From NCBI GenBank assembly GCA_965263215.1, contig OZ253663.1, positions 1,364,001 to 1,428,000 of the forward strand: a stretch of DNA of 64,000 nt, in the 5' to 3' direction. A program made the translations under genes and the position numbers. How positions within the stretch are numbered: position 1 is the first letter of the stretch; each line of letters opens with the position of its first letter. Positions 17,693 to 26,183 of this stretch are shown one piece after another. The notes beneath the pieces are model-generated. The model was not told the origin of the DNA. It saw nothing but the letters and a program-made list of their open reading frames with translations, and searched no databases. Origin of the DNA: UBA1672 sp965263215 (GTDB taxonomy: Bacteria > Pseudomonadota > Alphaproteobacteria > Micavibrionales > Micavibrionaceae).

Positions 17693-18685
17693 TTATTTTT
17701 GAATGAGTGTCGCAACATCACGTGCAGCATACGTTAATATGCCATCACATCCGGCGCGCTTGAATGAAAGCATGGTTTCCAAAATGGTTGTGTCATAATC
17801 AAGCCATCCATTGTCACACGCCGCACGCAGCATCGCGTATTCACCGCTTACGTGATAGGCGAAAGTAGGGACTTTAAATTCGTTTTTCACGCGAGAGATG
17901 ATGTCTAAATACGGCAATCCGGGTTTTACCATCACCATATCTGCGCCTTCTTGAAGATCTAGTGCAACTTCGTGTATGGCCTCATCGCTGTTGGCGGGGT
18001 TCATTTGATATGTTTTTTTATCGCCGTTTAGGCAGCCGGAAGATTGCACGGCATCACGAAACGGCCCGTAAAACCCTGAAGCGTATTTGGCCGCATAGGC
18101 CATAATCATAGTATTCTGGTGACTATTTTGATCCATGTGTGCACGTATGGCGGCCACGCGCCCATCCATCATGTCGGATGGTGCAATAATATCCGCACCT
18201 GCCTGCGCCTGCACGAGCGCTTGTTTGATAAGAACTTCAACAGTTTCATCATTTAGAATGACGTTATCTTGTAACAAACCATCATGGCCGTGACTTGTGT
18301 ATGGGTCTAGGGCAACGTCTGTAATAATACCGACTTCTGGCACTTCTTTTTTTAATGCACGTATGGCGCGGCAAATTAAATTATCAGGATTATATGATTC
18401 TGCGCCGTCATCAGTTTTCTTATCTGCCGATGTAATCGGGAACAATGCAACCGCAGGAATACCTAAATCACGGGCTTTCTTGACTTCTTCGGTTAATAAA
18501 TCAATGGAATATCGTGTAACATTCGGCATAGAATCTATTGATTCTTGCTTTTTCTCGCCTTCAATCACAAAAACGGGCCATATCAGGTCATGCACAGAAA
18601 TATTGTTTTCCTGTACTAAATTTCTGATCCACGGCGCAGAGCGGGCTCTACGCATTCTTTTTTCCGGGTAGGATGTATTAATCAT
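17693..18685 (-). CDS. hemB: HemB, delta-aminolevulinic acid dehydratase (porphobilinogen synthase)
   Basis: Condenses two 5-aminolevulinates to porphobilinogen in haem synthesis. 330 residues: RRARSAPWIRNLVQE opening, VALDPYTSHGHDG metal loop, Schiff-base lysines in MAYAAKYASGFYGPFRDA and MVMVKPGLPYLDI. The metal loop has Asp and His but no cysteine triad, as in the Mg-dependent, zinc-independent enzymes of alphaproteobacteria and Pseudomonas. Single gene, divergent from ldtR. Confidence 0.95.
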   Translation of the reverse strand: MINTSYPEKRMRRARSAPWIRNLVQENNISVHDLIWPVFVIEGEKKQESIDSMPNVTRYSIDLLTEEVKKARDLGIPAVALFPITSADKKTDDGAESYNPDNLICRAIRALKKEVPEVGIITDVALDPYTSHGHDGLLQDNVILNDETVEVLIKQALVQAQAGADIIAPSDMMDGRVAAIRAHMDQNSHQNTMIMAYAAKYASGFYGPFRDAVQSSGCLNGDKKTYQMNPANSDEAIHEVALDLQEGADMVMVKPGLPYLDIISRVKNEFKVPTFAYHVSGEYAMLRAACDNGWLDYDTTILETMLSFKRAGCDGILTYAARDVATLIQK

Positions 18686-18747
18686 AATAATTATTTCATT
18701 TTTTACATTTCTTTAAGCTAAAAGATATATAAAATTACTTTACGTTT

Positions 18748-18770
18748 GGATCAAACTATAATTATGATCC
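18748..18770. promoter_or_regulatory. Inverted repeat around a perfect -10 box between hemB and ldtR
   Basis: GGATC (18748-18752) and GATCC (18766-18770) flank an AT-rich centre holding TATAAT (18757-18762). A -35 for the ldtR direction is weak (TTACTT at 18735-18740). The position suggests a regulated, perhaps autoregulated, ldtR promoter; this is inference. Confidence 0.3.
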
Positions 18771-18812
18771 GCAAGCGTGATTTATACAGAACGTATTATT
18801 GGAGATTGATCT

Positions 18813-19271
18813 GTGACTACACCATATTACGAATCCATTCAGCTGATAGAGCGCCTGCACCGTCATTTTCTTGACGTGTTGAAGGTGGAATTGGATAAAA
18901 AGAACATTCAGGACATCAACAACGTTCAATGTATGATTCTATACAATGTTGGCGAAGATGAAATGACCGTCGGTGAATTAACGATACGCGGTTATTATTT
19001 GGGGTCTAACGTTTCTTATAATGTTAAGAAAATGGTTGAAAATGAATACCTTATACAAGAACGTTCAGTTCATGATAAACGATCCATCAGGGTGCGTTTG
19101 TCTGATAAGGGCATTGAATTACGCAAGATGATCTCTGATATGTTTGATCGTCATGAAGAACAAATTGAAGGCACTGAAATCACGCCGGAGCGTTTGAATG
19201 AGTTAAATCAAACACTTAAGATGTTAGAACGATTTTGGGCACAACAAACCAACTTTAGTGGTGGGTTTTAG
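18813..19271 (+). CDS. ldtR: LdtR-type MarR-family winged-helix regulator
   Basis: 152-residue MarR-type repressor. The sequence INNVQCMILYNVGEDEMTVG and the recognition-helix region RGYYLGSNVSYNVKKMVENE, followed by the wing RSVHDKRSIRVRLSDKG, are near the consensus of alphaproteobacterial LdtR, described as controlling an L,D-transpeptidase gene and stress tolerance in Liberibacter/Sinorhizobium relatives. A YcbB-type L,D-transpeptidase lies 12 kb upstream here, a plausible but unproven target. ATTGGAGATTGATCTGTG upstream offers GGAG for the GTG/ATG choice; I use GTG at 18813. Confidence 0.85.
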   Translation: MTTPYYESIQLIERLHRHFLDVLKVELDKKNIQDINNVQCMILYNVGEDEMTVGELTIRGYYLGSNVSYNVKKMVENEYLIQERSVHDKRSIRVRLSDKGIELRKMISDMFDRHEEQIEGTEITPERLNELNQTLKMLERFWAQQTNFSGGF

Positions 19272-19305
19272 GGTTTAATATTAGAATAATTTTTATTATG
19301 TTGAG

Positions 19306-19332
19306 AGCAGGTTATAAAAAACCTGCTTTTTT
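19306..19332 (+). terminator. Rho-independent terminator after ldtR
   Basis: AGCAGGTT (19306-19313), loop of about 6, AACCTGCT (19320-19327), followed by a T run to 19332. Eight-bp perfect stem, canonical. Confidence 0.9.
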
Positions 19333-19350
19333 AATGGATACACTACAACT

Positions 19351-19554
19351 ATGACGCAAGATGCATTACAAGGTCGCGAGGTTCTCATAGAGTTTTTTCC
19401 TTTGGGGAATATTGTTAAAGTTTCTGCAATGGATACGCAGACATTGACCGAGATTTCTATACAGGGGCCGGCTAATACGCCGCAAGAAACGCTCAAACGT
19501 AATGCTGTGAAACGCCTTGAGTATGTTTTGAAAAAGAAAGGATTGATTTCGTAG
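19351..19554 (+). CDS. DUF6898 small protein
   Basis: 67 residues: VLIEFFPLGNIVKVSAMDTQ, TEISIQGPANTPQETLKRNA and a C-terminal KRLEYVLKKKGLI helix. This matches the small alphaproteobacterial DUF6898 family, typically EFxxxGNxVKVSAID and VSIxGP. Function unknown. Placed between the ldtR terminator and rpiB, same strand as the long rpiB-glyA-nrdR-rib run. Confidence 0.7.
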   Translation: MTQDALQGREVLIEFFPLGNIVKVSAMDTQTLTEISIQGPANTPQETLKRNAVKRLEYVLKKKGLIS

Positions 19555-19602
19555 GTCAATCGGGACTATATATTGTGCTCTTAATACTCTGAAGGAATAG
19601 AC

Positions 19603-20037
19603 ATGGAAACACTTGCGATAGCCTGTGATCATGGCGGATACGACCTAAAAGAAGCGATCAAGGAACGTTTTTCTGATCGCGTTGCTTTTAGGGACTTTGG
19701 CACAAATTCAAGTGATTCCGTTGATTATCCTGAATTTGGCAAAAAGCTTGCTCGCAGTATCGTGAATGGCGAAGTGGAGCGCGGTATTTTGATCTGCGGC
19801 ACGGGAATCGGCATTTCTATTGCTGCGAACCGTTACCCTGATATACGCGCGGCGAATTGTACGGATGTTACGATGGCACGTTTAACGCGCCTGCATAATA
19901 ATGCGAATGTGCTTGCGCTTGGTGCACGTATTGTGGGCACAGAAGTGGCATTTGACATTATCGAGGCATTTTTAGACACGGACTATGAAGGCGGTCGTCA
20001 TGACCAACGCGTAGACCAACTTTCTCAAACAGATTAA
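19603..20037 (+). CDS. rpiB: RpiB, ribose-5-phosphate isomerase B
   Basis: Interconverts ribose-5-P and ribulose-5-P. 144 residues of the RpiB/LacAB family: IACDHGGYDLKE at the N-terminus, VDYPEFGKKLA, the catalytic-loop cysteine in ILICGTGIGISIAANRYP, and LTRLHNNANVLALGARIVG. The loop has Thr where many have Ser (CGSGIG), a mild change. Strong SD (AAGGAATAGAC). Precedes glyA by 27 bp, a common alphaproteobacterial pairing. Confidence 0.94.
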   Translation: METLAIACDHGGYDLKEAIKERFSDRVAFRDFGTNSSDSVDYPEFGKKLARSIVNGEVERGILICGTGIGISIAANRYPDIRAANCTDVTMARLTRLHNNANVLALGARIVGTEVAFDIIEAFLDTDYEGGRHDQRVDQLSQTD

Positions 20038-20064
20038 CTAAATTAAACAAAGGACTTACTAATT

Positions 20065-21372
20065 ATGAGCAACGCAGCTGAAAACCTAGAACATTGCGAT
20101 GGATTTTTCACCGAAGAACTACAAAACGTAGATTCTGATGTTTATAACGCAATTCGCGGTGAGCTTAAACGCCAACAAGACAGTATCGAGTTGATCGCTT
20201 CTGAGAATATCGTTTCTAAGGCGGTTTTAGAGGCACAAGGTTCCGTATTCACGAATAAATATGCGGAAGGCTATCCCGGGCGTCGTTATTACGGTGGCTG
20301 TGAGTTCTCAGATGTTGTTGAAGATATCGCACGTGATCGTGCGAAAGAGCTGTTTGGCGCAAAATATGCTAATGTTCAGCCCAATTCAGGGTCACAGGCC
20401 AACCAAGGTGTTATGATGGCCTTGCTTCAGCCTGGTGACACGATTTTAGGGATGAGCCTTGCAGCCGGTGGTCACTTGACCCATGGCGCCGCGCCGAACC
20501 AGTCGGGTAAATGGTTTAATGCTATTCAATATGGTGTGCGTGAAAGTGACTCACTGCTTGATTATGAAGAAGTCGAAAGATTGGCGCAGGAGCACAAGCC
20601 CAAGATGATTGTGGCAGGTGCATCAGCCTACCCAAGACACATTGATTTTGAACGTTTCCGTAAGATTGCGGATTCTGTTGGTGCAATCTTGTTCGTTGAT
20701 ATGGCGCACTATGCAGGTTTGATTGCGGCGGGCACATACCCATCACCAGTGCCGCATGCCCATGTGACAACAACAACAACACACAAAACATTGCGTGGTC
20801 CACGTGGCGGTATGATCCTAACCAACGATCTGGATATCTTTAAAAAGCTTAATTCTGCGATTTTCCCCGGTATTCAGGGCGGCCCGTTAATGCACGTGAT
20901 TGCGGCGAAGGCCGTTTCTTACGGTGAAGCGTTAAAGCCTGAATTTAAGGCATATGGACAAGCGGTGATTGATAATGCACGTGCCTTGGCAGAAACGCTT
21001 AAAAACGGTGGTGTTGATATCGTTTCCGGTGGAACAGATAGCCATATTGTGCTGGTTGATCTTCGTCCGAAGGGATTAAGCGGTAAAGATACTGAAGAAG
21101 CATTAGAGCGTGCAGGCATGACCTGTAACAAAAATGCGGTTCCATTTGACCCTGCGCCACCAATGGTGACATCAGGTGTGCGTCTTGGAACACCTGCGGC
21201 AACAAGTCGTGGATTTGGTGTTGAGGAATTTAAACTGGTTGGTCAGTATGCGATTGAGGTTCTTGATGGTCTGAAAGAAAACGGCCCGGAAGGCAATGCC
21301 GCAGTTGAACAGGCGGTTAAAGCCAAGGTTGATACGTTATGTAAGCGGTTCCCCATCTATCCGAATGAATAA
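20065..21372 (+). CDS. glyA: GlyA, serine hydroxymethyltransferase
   Basis: PLP enzyme converting serine and tetrahydrofolate to glycine and methylene-THF. 435 residues: IELIASENIVSKAV, NKYAEGYPGRRYYGGCE, ANVQPNSGSQAN, VDMAHYAGLIAAG and the PLP lysine in TTTTHKTLRGPRGG. C-terminal RLGTPAATSRGF is standard. In an apparent operon rpiB-glyA-nrdR-rib genes with gaps of under 30 bp. Confidence 0.97.
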   Translation: MSNAAENLEHCDGFFTEELQNVDSDVYNAIRGELKRQQDSIELIASENIVSKAVLEAQGSVFTNKYAEGYPGRRYYGGCEFSDVVEDIARDRAKELFGAKYANVQPNSGSQANQGVMMALLQPGDTILGMSLAAGGHLTHGAAPNQSGKWFNAIQYGVRESDSLLDYEEVERLAQEHKPKMIVAGASAYPRHIDFERFRKIADSVGAILFVDMAHYAGLIAAGTYPSPVPHAHVTTTTTHKTLRGPRGGMILTNDLDIFKKLNSAIFPGIQGGPLMHVIAAKAVSYGEALKPEFKAYGQAVIDNARALAETLKNGGVDIVSGGTDSHIVLVDLRPKGLSGKDTEEALERAGMTCNKNAVPFDPAPPMVTSGVRLGTPAATSRGFGVEEFKLVGQYAIEVLDGLKENGPEGNAAVEQAVKAKVDTLCKRFPIYPNE

Positions 21373-21400
21373 GGTGGATTAAAAAGAAGTTGGGAGTTCA

Positions 21401-21868
21401 ATGCGCTGCCCATTTTGTGGAAATGAGGAGACTCAGGTAAAAGATTCGCGTCCGACGGAAGATAATTCAGCCATCCGTCGGCGTCGCTTCTGCCCGAGTT
21501 GTGATCAGCGATTTACAACTTTCGAACGTGTTCAATTACGCGAAATGACAGTTTTAAAGGGCGGCGGCCGTAAGCAGCCCTTTGATCGTGATAAAATCAT
21601 CAGATCGATGCAGGTGGCGCTTCGTAAACGTCCTGTTGAGCTTGAAACGATCGAGAAAGAGGCTGATAAAATCGTTCGTTCTTTGGAGTCGGGCGGAGAA
21701 GCCGAGGTTCAATCAGAGAAAATTGGTTCTTACGTTATGGACGCGTTAACGAACCTCGATGCGGTTGGTTATATTCGCTTTGCATCTGTTTATAAAGATT
21801 TCCGCAACCCTGAGGATTTCAATGACTTCCTGAATAAAGTTAGTGATTTGAAAGACAAGGGCAAGTAA
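21401..21868 (+). CDS. nrdR: NrdR, ribonucleotide reductase transcriptional repressor
   Basis: 155 residues. N-terminal zinc ribbon MRCPFCGNEETQVKDSR..CPSCDQRF and an ATP-cone (about 48-138, VLKGGGRKQPFDRDKIIRSM). NrdR senses ATP/dATP and represses nrd operons by binding NrdR boxes. Located between glyA and ribD (3 bp gap), the usual place. Confidence 0.96.
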   Translation: MRCPFCGNEETQVKDSRPTEDNSAIRRRRFCPSCDQRFTTFERVQLREMTVLKGGGRKQPFDRDKIIRSMQVALRKRPVELETIEKEADKIVRSLESGGEAEVQSEKIGSYVMDALTNLDAVGYIRFASVYKDFRNPEDFNDFLNKVSDLKDKGK

Positions 21869-21871
21869 CCC

Positions 21872-22960
21872 ATGATTTCTGATACTGACATTCATCACAT
21901 GCGCTCGGCACTTGCGCTTGCCCGAAGGGGCGTTGGCCGCACGGCGCCTAATCCGTCTGTTGGCTGCGTAATTGTAAAAAATGACATTGTGATTGCGCGT
22001 GCTCGCACGGCTGATCTAGGACGCCCGCATGCGGAGTTTTTAGCTCTGGAAGCTGCAGGAAACAAGGCCGAGGGGGCAACGCTGTATGTTACGTTAGAGC
22101 CCTGCACGCATCAGGGGCGTACACCACCATGCGCCGACAGCATCATAGAGGCCAAAATCAAAAAAGTTGTCATCGGCACGTTGGATCAAAACCCGCAAGT
22201 ATGGGGGCAGGGCGTTGAACGCCTCACCAGTGCTGGGATTGAGGTGGTTCAAGGTGTGCTTGATGATGAATGCAAAGCCTTAAATGCAGGGTTTTTCGGC
22301 GCGATTACGAATAACAGACCTTATGTCACCCTTAAAACGGCCTGTACATTTGATGGTAAGGTTGCGCTGGAGAGTGGTGAAAGCCAGTGGATCACAAGTG
22401 AACTGTCGCGTCGTCATGCGCATTTATTGCGTTCAAAGCATGATGCGATTTTGGTTGGTGTCGGAACGGTGCTAAAAGATGATCCGATGTTATCAACGCG
22501 TCTTGATGGTCTCGATCATAATCCTGTGCGGGTTGTGCTTGATAGTGATTTACAGATACCTGCGGACAGTATTCTGGTGAAAAGTGCCTATGCCCTGCGC
22601 CTTTGGGTGTTTCATACACAAACGAATGATAATGAGATTAACTTAATCGCCAATGGAGCGATTTTGCATCAGGTGAATAAGCATGATTTAGGCTCTGTTT
22701 TGCAGCAGTTAGCAAAAGAGGGCATAACCCGTGTATTAGTTGAGGGTGGTCCAAAGGTGCATGCGTCGTTTCTGAGGCAGGGTTTGTGGGATGAAATGGT
22801 TGTTTATCGCGCACCAAGCATGATAGGACATAGCGCGGTTAATGTTTCCGGTGATCTTGATATTGATGCGCTTAAAGATCGCTATGATATGAAGCGTGAA
22901 AGTACTCAAATGCTTGGTGATGATACATTAGAGCGTTATGTGCCAAAAGGCGAAGAGTGA
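21872..22960 (+). CDS. ribD: RibD, bifunctional riboflavin deaminase/reductase
   Basis: 362 residues with an N-terminal cytidine-deaminase-type zinc domain (GRPHAEFLAL and EPCTHQGRTPPCADSII supply the zinc His/Cys residues) and a C-terminal reductase domain (VTLKTACTFDGKVALESGESQWI, VGVGTVLKDDPMLSTR, RVLVEGGPKVHASFL). It catalyses steps 2 and 3 of riboflavin synthesis from the GTP cyclohydrolase II product. Stop and the next start nearly touch (TGATATG). Confidence 0.96.
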   Translation: MISDTDIHHMRSALALARRGVGRTAPNPSVGCVIVKNDIVIARARTADLGRPHAEFLALEAAGNKAEGATLYVTLEPCTHQGRTPPCADSIIEAKIKKVVIGTLDQNPQVWGQGVERLTSAGIEVVQGVLDDECKALNAGFFGAITNNRPYVTLKTACTFDGKVALESGESQWITSELSRRHAHLLRSKHDAILVGVGTVLKDDPMLSTRLDGLDHNPVRVVLDSDLQIPADSILVKSAYALRLWVFHTQTNDNEINLIANGAILHQVNKHDLGSVLQQLAKEGITRVLVEGGPKVHASFLRQGLWDEMVVYRAPSMIGHSAVNVSGDLDIDALKDRYDMKRESTQMLGDDTLERYVPKGEE

Positions 22961-22961
22961 T

Positions 22962-23561
22962 ATGTTTACAGGGTTAGTGCAAGATATCGGGATTATTAAA
23001 TCCATAGATAAATCATCTGGCGATTGGCGGATCGAAGTTGACGTGTCACTGAATATCACTTCGGTTCAAATTGGTGCGTCTGTTGCGTGTTCAGGCTGTT
23101 GCTTGACGGTTGTTGATAAGTCGAATTCCTCTTTGTTTTTTGATGTTTCCGAGGAAAGTCTTAGTAAAACTATTATCGGGTCATGGCGCGTCACGGCCCG
23201 TATTAACATTGAGCCATCATTAAAGCTTGGTGATGAGATGGGCGGGCATATCGTTTCGGGGCATGTTGATTGTGTTTCGAAAATCATCGCCATTGAACCT
23301 GAAGGCGACTCGCACCGTATTAAAATCGCAATCCCAAAGGGGTATGAGCAATATTTCGCATCTAAAGGCTCTGTTACGATTGACGGTGTGTCACTGACGG
23401 TGAATGAAGTTGAGGGTGACTATTTCGGCGTAAACATTATTCCGCACACGTGGGAGCAGACCACACTTGGTGATAGGCAAGCCGGAGATCAGATAAATAT
23501 AGAAATTGACATGCTGGCGCGCTATGTTGCGCGTATGTTAGCGCTGAGAGAAGATAAATGA
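22962..23561 (+). CDS. ribE: RibE, riboflavin synthase alpha subunit
   Basis: 199 residues, two lumazine-binding repeats. The family start MFTGLVQDIGIIKSI sets the ATG at 22962, 1 nt after the ribD stop, and the second half has SGHVDCVSKI and MGGHIV as usual. Dismutates two dimethylribityllumazines to riboflavin. Ends 4 bp inside the next gene (ATGA overlap). Confidence 0.95.
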   Translation: MFTGLVQDIGIIKSIDKSSGDWRIEVDVSLNITSVQIGASVACSGCCLTVVDKSNSSLFFDVSEESLSKTIIGSWRVTARINIEPSLKLGDEMGGHIVSGHVDCVSKIIAIEPEGDSHRIKIAIPKGYEQYFASKGSVTIDGVSLTVNEVEGDYFGVNIIPHTWEQTTLGDRQAGDQINIEIDMLARYVARMLALREDK

Positions 23562-24709
23562 GCAACGTCATATCAAAACAAGACATTAAAGACGCACGGC
23601 TGAGTGATGATGATCAGGCTGTTTTATCCTCTATGGAGGATATCATTGCCGATATCCGTAACGGAAAGCCGGTCATTATTGTTGACGATGAGGATCGGGA
23701 GAATGAGGGCGATCTTGTTATTCCGGCGCAGATGGCAACGCCTGAGAATATTAACTTCATGGCTAAAGAAGGCCGTGGGTTGATTTGCCTGCCTATGGAA
23801 GAGCCAATGGTGGATCGTCTTGGTTTGCAACTCATGGGGCGCGGCAACAACGCGCAGCACCGCACGGCCTTTACCGTGTCTATTGAGGCCAAAGAGGGGG
23901 TCACGACTGGTATTTCTGCGGCGGATCGTGCTCATACCATTCAAACGGCGATAAATCCTGATAACGGCCCTGATGCGATTGCAACGCCTGGGCATGTATT
24001 CCCCTTAATGGCGCGTGAAGGCGGCGTTTTGGTGCGCGCAGGCCATACAGAGGCCGCCGTTGATCTTTCAAAGTTAGCTGGCTTTAGTGGCGCAGGCGTC
24101 ATTTGCGAGATTATGAATGACGATGGCACGATGGCGCGTCTGACAGACCTTGTTTCGTTCGCGCAGTTGCATAATTTAAAAATCGGCACGATTGCGGATT
24201 TGATCCAGTATCGCAGGCGCACAGAAAGCCTTGTGGAAAAGATACATGAAGATATATTCACATCGTCTTCAAAAAGTGAGTTTAAGTTATGCCTTTATGC
24301 CGCTAAAATTCACTACGCGGAGCACATCGCCTTGATTAAAGGTGATATTTCAAATACGGATCAGCCCGTTTTGGTGCGTATGCACGCTGTGGATATTGTT
24401 CGGGATATCATTGGATCTGATGGGGATAGCACGCTTCAAAACTCTATTGAAGAAATTGAAAAGGCAGGACGCGGCGTCATTGTTTTGCTTCGCCCGCCAA
24501 ATGCGACAAGCTTGTCTGATCGCTTGATGAAGAAACGTGACAAAACACCTGAAAACAAAGAAAATGTTATTCGTGATTACGGTATCGGCGCACAGATTTT
24601 ACTAGACTTGGGCGTTAAGAATATGGTCTTACTAACAAACAGTCCGAAGAGTGTTGTTGGGCTTGATGGATATGATCTCCATATCGTTGATTATCAATCA
24701 ATTTCTTAA
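23558..24709 (+). CDS. ribB: RibB domain fused to a degenerate RibA-like domain (RibBX type)
   Basis: 383 residues. Residues about 25-225 are a full DHBP synthase (RibB): VDDEDRENEGDLVIPA, FMAKEGRGLICLPM, TEAAVDLSKLAGF. Residues about 235-380 align with GTP cyclohydrolase II but lack its zinc motif (CxGD..SxRCDCG) and the RQEGRGIG active-site loop; only framework such as RDYGIGAQILLDLGV and LLTNSPK remains. The protein is therefore expected to make DHBP from ribulose-5-P but not to hydrolyse GTP, as described for RibBX proteins of alphaproteobacteria. A genuine RibA must lie elsewhere. Confidence 0.92.
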   Translation: MSNVISKQDIKDARLSDDDQAVLSSMEDIIADIRNGKPVIIVDDEDRENEGDLVIPAQMATPENINFMAKEGRGLICLPMEEPMVDRLGLQLMGRGNNAQHRTAFTVSIEAKEGVTTGISAADRAHTIQTAINPDNGPDAIATPGHVFPLMAREGGVLVRAGHTEAAVDLSKLAGFSGAGVICEIMNDDGTMARLTDLVSFAQLHNLKIGTIADLIQYRRRTESLVEKIHEDIFTSSSKSEFKLCLYAAKIHYAEHIALIKGDISNTDQPVLVRMHAVDIVRDIIGSDGDSTLQNSIEEIEKAGRGVIVLLRPPNATSLSDRLMKKRDKTPENKENVIRDYGIGAQILLDLGVKNMVLLTNSPKSVVGLDGYDLHIVDYQSIS

Positions 24710-24732
24710 ATAAGGAAAAAGGATTTCTTAAG

Positions 24733-25179
24733 ATGCCACACGTGATGGTCGTTATTTCCCCATATTATGATGATGTGTCCAAGCTTTTAATTGCTGGTGC
24801 GGAAAAAGCGTTGAAGGATAAGCGCGCAACGTATGAAATTTTCGAAGTTGATGGCGCACTTGAAATACCATTGGCGGTGAAGCTTGGCGCAGCGCGCAAA
24901 GAAGGGCGCGGCACTAAATCAAGAAAATTTGATGCCTATGTGGCTTTGGGCTGTGTGATACGCGGTGAAACGTCGCATTACGATATTGTTTGCAATGAAA
25001 GCGCGCGTGGTTTATCAAGGCTTGCGCTGGATTACAGCCTTCCGATTGGTAATGGCATTTTAACCTGTGATACACTAGATCAGGCCGTGGTGCGCGCCGA
25101 TCCGTCGCAAAAAAACAAGGGTGCGGATGCGGTTAATGCAGCGCTCTCTCTGTTTGAGTTGAGTTGTGAGCTACGGTAG
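24733..25179 (+). CDS. ribH: RibH, 6,7-dimethyl-8-ribityllumazine synthase
   Basis: 148 residues, MPHVMVVISPYYDDVSKLLI start, EVDGALEIPLAVKLG, ALGCVIRGETSHYDIVCNES and NGILTCDTLDQA match the lumazine synthase core. It joins the RibB and RibD products. The AAGGAAAAAGG upstream serves as SD. Between ribB and nusB in the usual order. Confidence 0.95.
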   Translation: MPHVMVVISPYYDDVSKLLIAGAEKALKDKRATYEIFEVDGALEIPLAVKLGAARKEGRGTKSRKFDAYVALGCVIRGETSHYDIVCNESARGLSRLALDYSLPIGNGILTCDTLDQAVVRADPSQKNKGADAVNAALSLFELSCELR

Positions 25180-25201
25180 CGGGTGTGTGTAGGGATATAA
25201 A

Positions 25202-25678
25202 ATGACAGCAGATAAAGCATTTGAAGAGAATAAAGAGTTTGTCGCGCGATTAATGGCGGTGCAAGCCTATTATCAAATGATTCACAACAAAAAGCCCATG
25301 CGCACGGTTGTTGAGGAATACCTAAACCGTGGTTTGGAAACAGAAGATGGTAGTCAGTTCGCGGTTAAGCCGAATGGTGGGCTGCTTAAGAAAATATTGT
25401 TTAATCTGGATGAGCGGTTGCCGGAGATAAGTGAAATATTGAAATCATACAGCAAAGACAGGCCTTTGGAATCATTGTTGAAATCGGTTTTGTTATGCGG
25501 CATTTGTGAGCTTCTTATTCACACTGAGACTGATGCACCGATTATTGTGAATGATTACCTGAATGTAACGCATGAGTTTTACGATCAAAAACAAGTTTCC
25601 TTTGTTAATGGTGTTTTGGACGCAGTGGCGAAGGTCGTGCGCGATGATATATCTACACAATCGAATGCAGGTGGATAA
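25202..25678 (+). CDS. nusB: NusB, transcription antitermination factor
   Basis: 158 residues, all-helical, with the family stretch RLPEISEILKSYSKD, ESLLKSVLLCGICELLIHTE and APIIVNDYLNVTHEFYDQKQVSFVNGVLDAVAK (the last is the most diagnostic). NusB with NusE binds boxA in rRNA leaders. GGGATATAA supplies the SD. Last gene of the long rpiB-to-nusB run. Confidence 0.93.
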   Translation: MTADKAFEENKEFVARLMAVQAYYQMIHNKKPMRTVVEEYLNRGLETEDGSQFAVKPNGGLLKKILFNLDERLPEISEILKSYSKDRPLESLLKSVLLCGICELLIHTETDAPIIVNDYLNVTHEFYDQKQVSFVNGVLDAVAKVVRDDISTQSNAGG

Positions 25679-25769
25679 AAACATTGCATTTTATCAATAC
25701 CTAACCCCGTTTTAAGAATTCTCTGGTACCTTATAATGAGTAATTCGTGTTTTAGGGGTTCTTGAGTAT

Positions 25770-26183
25770 ATGCGTAATCTTTTTATCTTAACATTTTCTG
25801 TTTTTTGTCTTTCTGTGCTTGCAACCAATGTTGAAGCAGCCGAGAAAAAGGAAACAAGTGGCGCGGCGGAATACGTGAAGCTTGATCCTTTATTGTTGCC
25901 AATCATTGATGAGGACGGCGTTCAGCAAGTCGTTAGTATGGTTGTTGCAATTGAAGTTGCCGGTATTTCAGACGCGGATAAAATTAAAGCTATTCGCCCT
26001 AGGCTAACGGATGCGTATTTGCAGGATATGTACGGCATTTTGAACAGGCATGCTGCGCTTAAAGGCGGCATCATTCAGGTGCAAATGATCAAAGACCGCC
26101 TAAACCAAGTGACTGATAAGGTTGTTGACGGTAAAATTGACACAGAGGTTCTTATTCAGGTTGTCCAACAGCGCCCGATTTAA
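25770..26183 (+). CDS. Small secreted protein, FliL-like
   Basis: 137 residues: signal peptide (about 1-23, ending NVEAA) and a mature domain beginning YVKLDPLLLPIIDEDGVQQV, followed by VVAIEV, IRPRLTDAYLQDMYGILNRH and IKDRLNQVTDKVV. This order of a VxLxPxxxP strand, a hydrophobic strand and paired helices resembles FliL, but there is no N-terminal transmembrane anchor beyond the signal. TATAAT (25732-25737) upstream could be its -10. Convergent with bamE by 4 bp. Function unknown; FliL-like is an inference. Confidence 0.6.
   Translation: MRNLFILTFSVFCLSVLATNVEAAEKKETSGAAEYVKLDPLLLPIIDEDGVQQVVSMVVAIEVAGISDADKIKAIRPRLTDAYLQDMYGILNRHAALKGGIIQVQMIKDRLNQVTDKVVDGKIDTEVLIQVVQQRPI

Noticed and set aside
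17500..17730. 76-codon open frame on the minus strand between motA and hemB
   Set aside because: No SD, no family resemblance and low-complexity composition; overlaps the 3' end of hemB. The 211-bp gap is better read as the motA promoter region.
20038..20064. Possible glycine riboswitch ahead of glyA
   Set aside because: The gap is only 27 bp, far too short for a riboswitch.
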